From positions 1,984,001-2,048,000 of the forward strand of contig OZ223208.1 of NCBI GenBank assembly GCA_965140405.1: a stretch of 64,000 nt of DNA, written 5' to 3'. Position numbers and translations under genes: made by a program. Below, piece after piece: positions 9,575-16,808 of this stretch. The notes under the pieces were generated by a model. It was not told the DNA's origin, did not search any database, and saw only the letters and a list, made by a program, of their open reading frames with translations. Every line of letters begins with the position of its first letter. The stretch's first letter is position 1. Source of the DNA: G963556115 sp963666605. GTDB taxonomy: Bacteria; Planctomycetota; SZUA-567.

Positions 9575-9606
9575 CATGATCCTTTAATATTTCTTGTTTG
9601 TATAAA

Positions 9607-9640
9607 TTAAGCCTGCATAAGACTTCTTATGCAGGCTTAA
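9607..9640. terminator. Bidirectional terminator after the sugar kinase
   Basis: TTAAGCCTGCATAAG (9607-9621) pairs perfectly with CTTATGCAGGCTTAA (9626-9640) around a 4-nt loop; a T-rich tail follows on the plus strand. On the minus strand it would end a transcript covering the possible small gene at 9680-9856. Confidence 0.85.
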
Positions 9641-9679
9641 TTGTTATTTTTGGAATTGGAAACTTATATTTTGTACAAA

Positions 9680-9856
9680 TTACATAAGAAGCATAGAACC
9701 GATCATTTTGTTTATACCACTCGGTCTTGTGTGAATCTTATCAGTCTGCTTTCTATTGATAACACTGTTATTGCTTATTGTGCTTACTGTCTTTAACATT
9801 TGTAACTTTGAAATTGATAGAACATTTGCAGACTTTTGATTCAGCATCTTATTCAT
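9680..9856 (-). CDS. Possible small basic protein, 58 residues
   Basis: An open frame starts at ATG 9856 and ends at TAA 9680-9682. The product begins MNKMLNQKSANVLSISK and is basic and Ser/Asn/Lys-rich, with no cysteine and no membrane segment. A purine run AGGGGG touches the first ATG and lies 9 bases before the second (9847), which is a good spacing for the internal start. A terminator-like hairpin follows at 9607-9640. I do not recognise the family. In such AT-rich DNA a 58-codon frame could be chance; the appropriate upstream GGGGG and downstream hairpin make it worth keeping. Confidence 0.35.
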   Translation of the reverse strand: MNKMLNQKSANVLSISKLQMLKTVSTISNNSVINRKQTDKIHTRPSGINKMIGSMLLM

Positions 9857-9876
9857 CCCCCTGAAATTTGCTTGAA

Positions 9877-9900
9877 AATATTGTACCCCCGTACAATATT
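9877..9900. promoter_or_regulatory. Perfect 10-bp palindrome upstream of the small ORF
   Basis: AATATTGTAC-CCCC-GTACAATATT is a perfect inverted repeat 20 bp upstream of the possible small ORF start. It could be an operator or an RNA hairpin in that ORF's leader. It has no T-run, so it is not a normal terminator. Confidence 0.45.
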
Positions 9901-9960
9901 AATCCCGCAGACAAAAATATACTATACTAATTTGAGCTTGATATTTTGTGTGATAATGAA

Positions 9961-10038
9961 TACCGGAGCCCCCCCCACTCAAATTTGCATTAATTGTTCA
10001 ATGCTTGAGTAGATGTCAATTGTTCGACTACTCCGGTA
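9961..10038. ncRNA. Candidate structured RNA element downstream of mraZ
   Basis: An outer stem TACCGGAG (9961-9968) / CTCCGGTA (10031-10038) closes a region with a second hairpin: ACTCAA+GCAT pairing with ATGC+TTGAGT (about 9977-10010), followed by GTCAATTGTTCGAC. The octamer AATTGTTC occurs in both inner loops, and a run of eight C (plus strand) borders the outer stem. This resembles a three-way-junction RNA. It starts 17 bases past the mraZ stop if read on the minus strand. I match it to no known riboswitch or RNA family; strand and function are inference. Confidence 0.4.
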
Positions 10039-10055
10039 GAGTCATTTATTCTTAA

Positions 10056-10529
10056 TTATATCCCAAAAATATCTCTGGCACCTGTCTCTCTTAGTTGTGC
10101 GTATGAAGCTTCTTGCTCTTTTCGTTGACTGTTGCGTACATCAGGATTCCAAATCTCAATTCGGTCATCCATTCCGATGAATGTAACCTCCTTGCCCGTT
10201 AGATCTGCTAAATCCCTCATTGTTTGTGGTATTACGAACCTGCCCTGATTGTCTGGGTCAAGTGCTACCACACTCTCCATGAATGAACGGAAAAACTCGG
10301 GTGAGTTGTTCTTTACAGCTAACTCTCTAACCCGTGTCCTAACTTCTGAGAATTGTAAGTGTGTATAAAGATATAGGCAGCAGTCTTGTCCAGGTAATAG
10401 AACAAATCCCCCAGCTGCTTCAACTTCATCAAGGCTATCTCTAAACTTCTTTGGAATTGATGCCTGACCTTTTGCACTTATTGAGTTTGTATATTGACCG
10501 TAGAAGTATGTTTTGCTTGGTGTAGTCAT
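10056..10529 (-). CDS. mraZ: Transcriptional regulator MraZ
   Basis: MraZ is a ring-forming DNA-binding protein with two AbrB-like swapped-hairpin repeats; in many bacteria it controls the division and cell wall cluster it heads. Here the first repeat GQYTNSISAKGQASIPKKFRD and the second, around ALDPDNQGRFVIPQTMRDLADL, are both clear. The product is 157 residues from the ATG at 10529; an in-frame GTG at 10544 would add five residues, but conserved MraZ sequence starts near the ATG. It is unusual that no mraW, ftsL or ftsI follows: the gene is alone, so its targets must lie elsewhere or at its own promoter. Confidence 0.93.
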   Translation of the reverse strand: MTTPSKTYFYGQYTNSISAKGQASIPKKFRDSLDEVEAAGGFVLLPGQDCCLYLYTHLQFSEVRTRVRELAVKNNSPEFFRSFMESVVALDPDNQGRFVIPQTMRDLADLTGKEVTFIGMDDRIEIWNPDVRNSQRKEQEASYAQLRETGARDIFGI

Positions 10530-10716
10530 GAGCGTTTTTCTCACTATTTATTTCTATCGATCACTATTTATCACTTACATGAACTAAATATATGAAATCC
10601 GAAGAAAGTTGCAAGAAAAAAAAGTGACAAATCGACACATAAAAGCTTATATGTGATTTTATAAGTGCTTATTTATAAGCTGTATACAAGGAATTTAGTA
10701 GTCGTTGTGTCATATC

Positions 10717-10753
10717 TGGTGGGGGTGAGGTGTGTGTGTGGTATATATTGGGG
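10717..10753 (+). repeat. G/T-rich phased repeat upstream of mraZ
   Basis: TGAGG (10726-10730), TGTGG (10737-10741) and TTGGG (10748-10752) follow a TGGTGGGGG block at an 11-bp step. MraZ is known to bind short phased TGGG-like direct repeats upstream of its own gene. The distance here, about 190 bp from the ATG, is greater than usual, so the link is tentative. The rest of the 318-bp gap (10530-10847) is AT-rich with nothing else recognisable. Confidence 0.3.
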
Positions 10754-10847
10754 TTGTTGATTTTTGGCAATAGTAAAATAGGGGATAAAAAAAATGATAA
10801 AATATTTTTTAAAACAATAGAATTAAGTTTCGTAGAGTTTGTAAAAA

Positions 10848-11477
10848 TTATTTCACTTCTTTTTCTTCCTCTTCGACAGGTTTATATAGTCTCTCATTTT
10901 CAAGTAGTGCTTCAATTATTATAGAGTTCAGGTATTCTGGGGTGTCGTCTGAGAGTTGAAGTTTCTTTAAAATTAAAATCGCTCTAGGGCTTGGTTGGGC
11001 TCCTAGGGCTGAAACAGCTCTTATAGCAGTATTTTGTTTACCATTAATTGCTAGATCTTCTAATTGGTCAAGTACATAGGTACCTGTAACTAAGGATAGT
11101 TTTTCCTTGGCTTCTTGCAGATCTTTATCAGGACCAAATTCAATAACTTTTATGGCGTTTTGGGTAGTGATATATGGAATTGTAAGGAGATAAATAAAAA
11201 TACAGAGTAGTGTGAAGCTGCCGATAATAATAATTGGAATACGTTTGCTATTGTATGGTTGTGGGGCTGTAGTTTCTGTCTCTATTGGGTCTGATCCGGA
11301 TTGACTTTGAGCAGATTGTTTTGATTCTGTTGCGCAGTTTTTACAGATTATGCCGGCTTTTTGGTCAGTACTACCTGACGCCATACAATCACTGCATACC
11401 AAAGATCGACATATCTTGCATCTGCCGCCAGAAAATGCGTCTAGTTCTTTATTACATATATTGCAGCTTATAGCCAT
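10848..11477 (-). CDS. Zinc-ribbon membrane protein of unknown function
   Basis: A 209-residue protein. Residues 1-50 hold four CxxC-type pairs (CNIC, CKIC, CSDC, CKNC), a cytoplasmic zinc-binding module resembling B-box or double zinc-ribbon domains. A Ser/Thr/Gln linker leads to one transmembrane helix (about 79-102, IPIIIIGSFTLLCIFIYLL). The C-terminal ~90 residues are helical, with ALGAQPSPRAILILKKL resembling a HEAT-like repeat, and end in an acidic-basic tail. SD AAGGAG lies upstream. I do not recognise a named family; a scaffold or assembly role would be guesswork. It is monocistronic as far as can be seen. Confidence 0.75.
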   Translation of the reverse strand: MAISCNICNKELDAFSGGRCKICRSLVCSDCMASGSTDQKAGIICKNCATESKQSAQSQSGSDPIETETTAPQPYNSKRIPIIIIGSFTLLCIFIYLLTIPYITTQNAIKVIEFGPDKDLQEAKEKLSLVTGTYVLDQLEDLAINGKQNTAIRAVSALGAQPSPRAILILKKLQLSDDTPEYLNSIIIEALLENERLYKPVEEEEKEVK

Positions 11478-11725
11478 TCTTTGTACCTTTAGCTCCTTGA
11501 ATTGTTGCTTTTATTGCTCGTTTTGTAAAAATAATTGCTAAAAAATGATAGTATTAGATGACTATATAAGATAAAATATATTATTTAGTAACTATTGGTG
11601 ATGATACTTCCTGTGAACCATAAATATGCACTTGCTATTGCATATAATATGTATCGTTTTTTTATAAGGATGACATTAGTCTTTTTGCTTTTTACATTAC
11701 ATGTCTTGTCTTAATGGAGTTGTTG

Positions 11726-12757
11726 ATGAATGATACTGGTAGTAATAGAGACTCTTCTGCTGATTTGAGAGATGATATCTTACAAGTTCCTTCATTGTGG
11801 GAGTTGTTTGTTGAAAAGACTGTTGCCGATTCTAAAAACTGGTTTGCTGCAAGGACTTCTTCACCTCCGTGGGGAGTAGTAATAGGGCTTATTGCGGCAA
11901 CAATTTTTTTTGGGTTTCTAAAGAGTTATATTGCAATACTTTCTGCTGTCTTTTCGCTAGGTCTTTTAATATGGATTATTTTTATTAGGACTGGGAAGAC
12001 TCAATCTAGCCTTGAGAGTATATTGACTGCTGCCAATAACGGAGACTTCCCTTTTGAATTAAAAGATAGCATTATAAAGAGACTCCGGTGGTGGAGTGTA
12101 CTTATCGTTCCAATTGAATGGACAAAAAACTCTAGAATATTTTCTATACGTGACAAACTTCATAAGAGACTCAAAGAACTTGAAGATGAGATTTTATATT
12201 GGAAATCCCCTGAAGGATTAGCTTTATTGGCGGAAGTTTATGAGAGTGAAGAGGCAATACGGGTAAGGCACCAGGAGAATCAAAAAAAATTAAACCTTCT
12301 AAAATCTCGTGGTGTTAATGTAAATGATGTAATAACTAATGATGATAAAGATCGTGTAAAGACTCAATCAGAAAGATTTAATGATCCTGAGAAGTTGATC
12401 AAGTATCTCCGAGGTAAGGGGGAATGTGAAAGGCAACTTAATAGAATTAGTCGTATTAGTGAGCCGGTTGAGAGAGCTACTGAGGAGATTGTTCTGGTTC
12501 AGGCACTACTTATGCACTGTGATAGAGTTATTAATATGATAGAAGAGGTTGAGGGACTTCAAGTCTCCATTGATACGATAAAAGCTGACAACTTTAATGA
12601 TAAAATCAAGGAGACTATTGGTATCCTTGAGAAGAGAAGGAGTTTAGTTGGGAAGTTGAATAGAATTTCGCCTAAAAAGATTATTGGTGTTGTTGATTAT
12701 GAACCAATTCGGGCACAATCTGAAATATCTAAGGAGAGGATGTTTAATGGGAAGTAA
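11726..12757 (+). CDS. Unknown membrane protein with long coiled coil
   Basis: 343 residues from the ATG at 11726, chosen because GGAG sits 7 bases before it; an ATG at 11714 is in frame but overlaps that GGAG. Two hydrophobic helices (about residues 48-88) are followed by roughly 250 charged residues with heptad-like patterns (LHKRLKELEDEILYW, VRHQENQKKLNLLKS), probably a cytoplasmic coiled coil. No catalytic motif is visible and I do not recognise the family. The end overlaps the start of the deaminase gene by 11 bp, so the two are very probably cotranscribed and translationally coupled. Confidence 0.8.
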   Translation: MNDTGSNRDSSADLRDDILQVPSLWELFVEKTVADSKNWFAARTSSPPWGVVIGLIAATIFFGFLKSYIAILSAVFSLGLLIWIIFIRTGKTQSSLESILTAANNGDFPFELKDSIIKRLRWWSVLIVPIEWTKNSRIFSIRDKLHKRLKELEDEILYWKSPEGLALLAEVYESEEAIRVRHQENQKKLNLLKSRGVNVNDVITNDDKDRVKTQSERFNDPEKLIKYLRGKGECERQLNRISRISEPVERATEEIVLVQALLMHCDRVINMIEEVEGLQVSIDTIKADNFNDKIKETIGILEKRRSLVGKLNRISPKKIIGVVDYEPIRAQSEISKERMFNGK

Positions 12758-14069
12758 TAGTGTGTTTTACTATAATGGTCCAATATTAATTATTGGTGAT
12801 GATAATAGAGTAATTGAAAATGGATATCTTCTGGTTGAAGATGGTCTTATTTCTAAATTTGGTGCTTGGGATATTACTACTGAAGTAATCCCTGAAGATG
12901 TTGAAGTAATTGATCTAAAAGGCAATCTCTTGATGCCAGGTTTGATAAATTCACATAATCATGTTGCGATGACTCTATTTAGAGGGCTGGGTGATGATAT
13001 GGCTTTGATGGATTGGCTGAATAATTGCATCTTTCCTGTTGAAAAGAACCTTACTAGAGATTGGGTGGAATGGGGAACAAAGCTTGGTTGCATTGAGATG
13101 ATACGCTCTGGTACAACAATGGTAAATGATATGTATTTGTTCATGGATGGCGCGGTGGATGCGTATGTGGAATCTGGGATGCGCGCGGCTGTTGGTGAAG
13201 GAGTTTTTGATTTTCCGTCTCCAAGTGTAGGTGCTTCTGATGAAGCGATAAATGCTATTGTTAGTTTGGTTAAGAAGTGGAAAACGCTCGATCTTATCGA
13301 GCCTATGATGGTTGCGCATTCAGCATATACATGTTCTGCAGAGCTTCTACAGCGCGTAAAGGAGGTGGCTCGTGAGTATGGAGTACCTTTACATATTCAC
13401 TTGGCTGAATCTGCGCATGAGGTTGAGATTGTCTCTGATGCGCAGAAATTGAGACCTGTAGAGTATCTTGATTCCCTAGGAATGATTGATGAGGGTTTAC
13501 TTGCGGCTCATATGGTGCATCTTACTGATGAAGAGATAGAGCTATTTGCTAAGAGAGGCGGTAGTGTTCTGCATTGCCCTGAGAGTAATATGAAGCTTTC
13601 TAGCGGATTTGCACCGATTGCAAAGTATCTTGAAGCTGGTGTTAATGTTGCGCTTGGAACTGATGGATGCGCGAGTAATAATAATCTAGATATGTTCAGA
13701 GAGATGTCTTTTGCGGCCAAGATTCAGAAGGGGTATAGTGGTGACCCAGTAAGCGTTAGCTGTGATGATGTGCTTCGTATGGCTACTATAAATGGAGCAA
13801 AGGCTATGGGTATCGGAGATGTAACTGGTAGTATAGAGATTGGTAAATCAGCTGATTTGATTGTTGTTGATTTTACATCGCCACATATGAGACCGGTTTA
13901 TAACTATGCTTCTCACTTAGTCTATGCGGCGTCTGGGGCAGACGTGACTCATACGATGGTAGCTGGAAAGTGGCTCATGAAGGATAGAGAGGTAGTTGTC
14001 TTTGATGAGAGCATAATATTTGAAAAAATTAATGAAATTTCTAGCAGAATAAAGAGTATTTTATCATAA
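12747..14069 (+). CDS. mtaD: 5'-methylthioadenosine / S-adenosylhomocysteine deaminase
   Basis: A 440-residue metal-dependent amidohydrolase of the MTA/SAH deaminase (TrzA/AtzA-like) family, which deaminates adenosyl thioethers to inosyl products in S-adenosylmethionine recycling. Metal and catalytic residues are in place: H70 and H72 in NSHNH, H218 and E221 in HIHLAES, the AAHMVHL block (H255, H258), and D306 in LGTDGCASNNN. The amidohydrolase ending NGAKAMGIGDVTGSIEIGKSADLIVVD is typical. The ATG at 12747 is chosen over upstream in-frame starts because AAGGAG (12731-12736) precedes it and earlier sequence is not family-like. Exact substrate preference cannot be told. Confidence 0.92.
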   Translation: MGSNSVFYYNGPILIIGDDNRVIENGYLLVEDGLISKFGAWDITTEVIPEDVEVIDLKGNLLMPGLINSHNHVAMTLFRGLGDDMALMDWLNNCIFPVEKNLTRDWVEWGTKLGCIEMIRSGTTMVNDMYLFMDGAVDAYVESGMRAAVGEGVFDFPSPSVGASDEAINAIVSLVKKWKTLDLIEPMMVAHSAYTCSAELLQRVKEVAREYGVPLHIHLAESAHEVEIVSDAQKLRPVEYLDSLGMIDEGLLAAHMVHLTDEEIELFAKRGGSVLHCPESNMKLSSGFAPIAKYLEAGVNVALGTDGCASNNNLDMFREMSFAAKIQKGYSGDPVSVSCDDVLRMATINGAKAMGIGDVTGSIEIGKSADLIVVDFTSPHMRPVYNYASHLVYAASGADVTHTMVAGKWLMKDREVVVFDESIIFEKINEISSRIKSILS

Positions 14070-14197
14070 TTTTATTTTTATGAAGTTATTTAACTCAGGT
14101 TTTTAAGCATTATTTGCAAGTATTAAAAAAAAACATCTTATTATGAGAATTTGATATTGACTACAGATGATAAATCCGTATACTTATTTTCTCAGTC

Positions 14198-14273
14198 GCT
14201 GAGATAGCTCAGTTGGTAGAGCACTGCCTTGAAAAGGCAGGTGTCCCCAGTTCAAGTCTGGGTCTCAGCACCA
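14198..14273 (+). tRNA. tRNA-Phe (anticodon GAA)
   Basis: A full 76-nt cloverleaf: acceptor GCTGAGA/TCTCAGC, D-arm GCTC-AGTTGGTAGA-GC, anticodon stem CTGCC/GGCAG with loop TTGAAAA (anticodon GAA), T-arm CCCAG-TTCAAGT-CTGGG, discriminator A and encoded CCA (14271-14273). Confidence 0.98.
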
Positions 14274-14280
14274 AATACGA

Positions 14281-14315
14281 AAAAACCTTACTCATATGAG
14301 TAAGGTTTTTTTTTA
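14281..14315 (+). terminator. Terminator after tRNA-Phe
   Basis: AAACCTTACTCAT and ATGAGTAAGGTTT form a near-palindromic stem followed by a T-run, only a few bases after the tRNA 3' end, so the tRNA is a single-gene unit. Confidence 0.92.
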
Positions 14316-14393
14316 CTTGTGTTATACGTGTGAGATATAGTTGTTTTGTGTACTTTTACTATGTGTTGTTGTGTGTTTAAATATAATAGGTAC

Positions 14394-14963
14394 TTAGTTT
14401 GATGATAAAGCTAGGGCTGTACTGACAAGTTCTGCAGGCTTGAATGGTTTTTTTATTACCTTGTCTACTAGCTCATTGAACATCTCTTCTCGACCACCGT
14501 CAAGGTGTGCGCTAATAATGACAACTTTGGTATTTTTGAGCTTCGGGTGTTCTTTCATTTGGCGGCATACCTGTAGTCCGTCCATATGTGGCATGAGATT
14601 ATCAAGAAAAATAATATCAGGCGTGCTTGATCCGATAGCTATACACGCATCTACTCCATTACTAGCCTCTGATACAATAAAGTGAGGTTTGAATAGATTC
14701 ACTATAAATTTTCTAATGTTAGGGTCGTCATCAACAACCAATACAGATTTTTTGGTTTTATCCTGTAGCTCTTCAGGAACAGGCATGTTGTTGGACTTTA
14801 AAAAACTAACTAGTGCTGAACGAGGAACTCTGTTGTGCCCGCTAGGAAGAGAAAAACTTTCAATAGTACCTTCTTGAACCCAACGAAGGATGGTCTTTCT
14901 CGTTACCCCACAGTATGCAGCTACCTTACCAAGCGAGTAACCGCTATCGTTATTACTTACCAT
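14394..14963 (-). CDS. Response regulator with N-terminal excisionase/MerR-like HTH
   Basis: A 189-residue two-domain protein in unusual order. Residues about 8-56 form a MerR/excisionase-type helix-turn-helix (YSLGKVAAYCGVTRKTILRW, then SFSLPSGHNRVPRSALVSFL with the typical wing). Residues about 73-189 form a receiver domain: acidic triad VVDDD (D78-D80), phosphoacceptor D121 in IIFLDNLMPHMDG, S151 in ISAH and K172 in KKPF. All receiver residues are intact, so it should be phosphorylatable, with phosphorylation probably changing DNA binding. No histidine kinase is adjacent; the nearest is at 35056. Most response regulators carry the receiver first. Confidence 0.9.
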   Translation of the reverse strand: MVSNNDSGYSLGKVAAYCGVTRKTILRWVQEGTIESFSLPSGHNRVPRSALVSFLKSNNMPVPEELQDKTKKSVLVVDDDPNIRKFIVNLFKPHFIVSEASNGVDACIAIGSSTPDIIFLDNLMPHMDGLQVCRQMKEHPKLKNTKVVIISAHLDGGREEMFNELVDKVIKKPFKPAELVSTALALSSN

Positions 14964-15485
14964 ACTTAACTCCTGTTAATAAAATATTTATCACTGTCTC
15001 ATTAGTTACAATACATCAAAACGGGACATTAGTCAAGTTTTTATATGAATATATTTTGCTAAAAAATAAATAATCAATGATTTATATTATGTAACTCTCA
15101 TTATATTAAACTCTTGCAGATAAATGTATTGTTTGTTGCATTGCCAGTTTATTTTGGAGCTATTTATTATCATATTTTGTAAATAGTGATAATTGAGACA
15201 ATTGGTAATATTGGCTGGTTTTTAAATTATAAGTTAGTCGTAATTTTCAAGACTGTTGTAGGTGTAAATTGATTTTATATAAAAACAATTATGATAAAAG
15301 TTGAGTTGTTGATAACTGTTTTAAGGACTATATTTAAATTGTCGCTGTATTTTTGTAGGCGAATTACGAAAAATAGAATTCTCCTGTAATTCGTCTTGAT
15401 TATTTATATAATATCATAAGTTTATAATAAATTTTAGAGTTAAAATATAAATGTGTAGCTCTCAGCTACATTACATAGGAATGTT
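14964..15485. other. 522-bp AT-rich intergenic region with one hairpin
   Basis: This divergent gap must carry promoters for the genes on both sides. The only structure I see is CGAATTAC (15360-15367) / GTAATTCG (15386-15393) with an 18-nt loop, followed by T-rich sequence. No ORF, tRNA or known RNA is recognised. Confidence 0.4.
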
Positions 15486-16721
15486 ATGACACAAAAAAGT
15501 AATTCAAATAGTAGGCTTATATTGATAGCAAAATTGGCTGTTATTGTTGGAGCTTTTACTTATCTGATATCAACTAATCAGTTAAATTTTTCACAACTTA
15601 AGGGAGTGTTTGGGCATCCAATAGAATTAGCTCTTGGGATATTGCTAAGTTTTATGCCTATGGTTATATGCTTTGTACGCTATAAATATCTTTTGAGAGC
15701 AGTTGGCATCAACCTGCCATTCTCGTATACTGTACGGATAGGTTTTATAGGTTGCTTTTTTAATACTTTTATGCTTGGTGGTATGGGTGGCGATGTTGTT
15801 AAGATTGCTTATATTATAAAGGATACAGGAAAAAAGGCTGCTACAATTGCTGCTACTATGATTGATAGAGTTATAGGGCTACTTGGAATGATCTCTATTG
15901 CAGGGTTGGCGATGTTGATGAGTTTTACTGACATTATTGATAATGTTGGGCTACATATGCTGGTGATTGGCGTCTTGGGTGTGATTGCTACGGTATTCTT
16001 TTCAACAATAACTGCTCTTTCTGCTCTTATTAAGGGAAGAAAAGCTGGGTATATCGTATGGGGAGTTATCCTAATACTATCATTTACTCTTATTTATTTT
16101 CTTCTAAGAGGCTTTGATTTTATTCCGATCCAGCATGTTTTGGGTTCTGTTGACCCTGAGGTCTTATTGAGAGGTAGAATGGTTGTTGCTATCGCTATTG
16201 CGTTGATCATTTCTCTTCTATCGGTTATTATTATACCGAGTTGTCAAGATGGAAGAAGTCTACATAATTTTGTTGTACGTTTACCTCTTGGAAAGTTCTT
16301 TATGAACTTTATAAGTAACTTTTTGATGTTCAAAGATGATCTTGGTGCTATTATTATGGCATATGTATTATCATTTGTTTTGCAACTCTTAAACTTCTTT
16401 TCATTCTACTTCTTTAGTAAGTGTGTACTGCTTCAATTTTATCCACAGCTTACAGACCTGTTCTTTGCAGCACCGCTAGCGTTTGTCGCGAATACTCTTC
16501 CCATCCCTGGTGGTGGGCTAGGTGTTGGTGAAATGGCATTTAATAAGCTTCTAGAGCTATGCTCTACACCAGAAGGAGCGAGCATTACGGGTGGGGCCGC
16601 TATATTCTTATTATGGAGATTTTGGAATTATATCTTTGGAATTGTTATTGGTTTACCACTATACCTTCGAGGACGTAAGGAAATTATTGAAGCAGAGGAT
16701 GAGTATATTAGTAATGAATAG
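15486..16721 (+). CDS. Lysylphosphatidylglycerol synthase TM-region (UPF0104) family membrane protein
   Basis: 411 residues, polytopic, with about eight hydrophobic helices. The family blocks are visible: FMLGGMGGDVVKIAYI near residue 100, TMIDRVIGLLGMISIAG (ThiDR-type block) near 130, and NTLPIPGGGLGVGEMAFNKLLEL near residue 340. This is the flippase-like domain found at the N-terminus of MprF and in stand-alone UPF0104 proteins; it lacks the aminoacyl-transferase domain, so it would not itself make lysyl-PG. A role in lipid or polyprenyl-lipid transport is plausible. SD AGGA precedes the ATG. It is a single gene ending at a shared terminator. Confidence 0.88.
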   Translation: MTQKSNSNSRLILIAKLAVIVGAFTYLISTNQLNFSQLKGVFGHPIELALGILLSFMPMVICFVRYKYLLRAVGINLPFSYTVRIGFIGCFFNTFMLGGMGGDVVKIAYIIKDTGKKAATIAATMIDRVIGLLGMISIAGLAMLMSFTDIIDNVGLHMLVIGVLGVIATVFFSTITALSALIKGRKAGYIVWGVILILSFTLIYFLLRGFDFIPIQHVLGSVDPEVLLRGRMVVAIAIALIISLLSVIIIPSCQDGRSLHNFVVRLPLGKFFMNFISNFLMFKDDLGAIIMAYVLSFVLQLLNFFSFYFFSKCVLLQFYPQLTDLFFAAPLAFVANTLPIPGGGLGVGEMAFNKLLELCSTPEGASITGGAAIFLLWRFWNYIFGIVIGLPLYLRGRKEIIEAEDEYISNE

Positions 16722-16744
16722 TCCTAAGGTATATTAGTTTATAT

Positions 16745-16786
16745 AATGAAACGAGCGACTCAAAGAAATGAGTCGCTCGTTTCATT
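16745..16786. terminator. Bidirectional terminator between convergent genes
   Basis: AATGAAACGAGCGACTCA (16745-16762) pairs over 18 bp with TGAGTCGCTCGTTTCATT (16769-16786), 6-nt loop. T-rich sequence lies beyond it on both strands. Confidence 0.9.
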
Positions 16787-16808
16787 ATTATAAATAGGGC
16801 AATATGGA

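Noticed and set aside
10730..10924. 64-residue plus-strand ORF upstream of the zinc-ribbon gene
   Set aside because: It runs into the 3' end of the opposite-strand zinc-ribbon gene and has no start signal; the G/T-rich region is better seen as non-coding.
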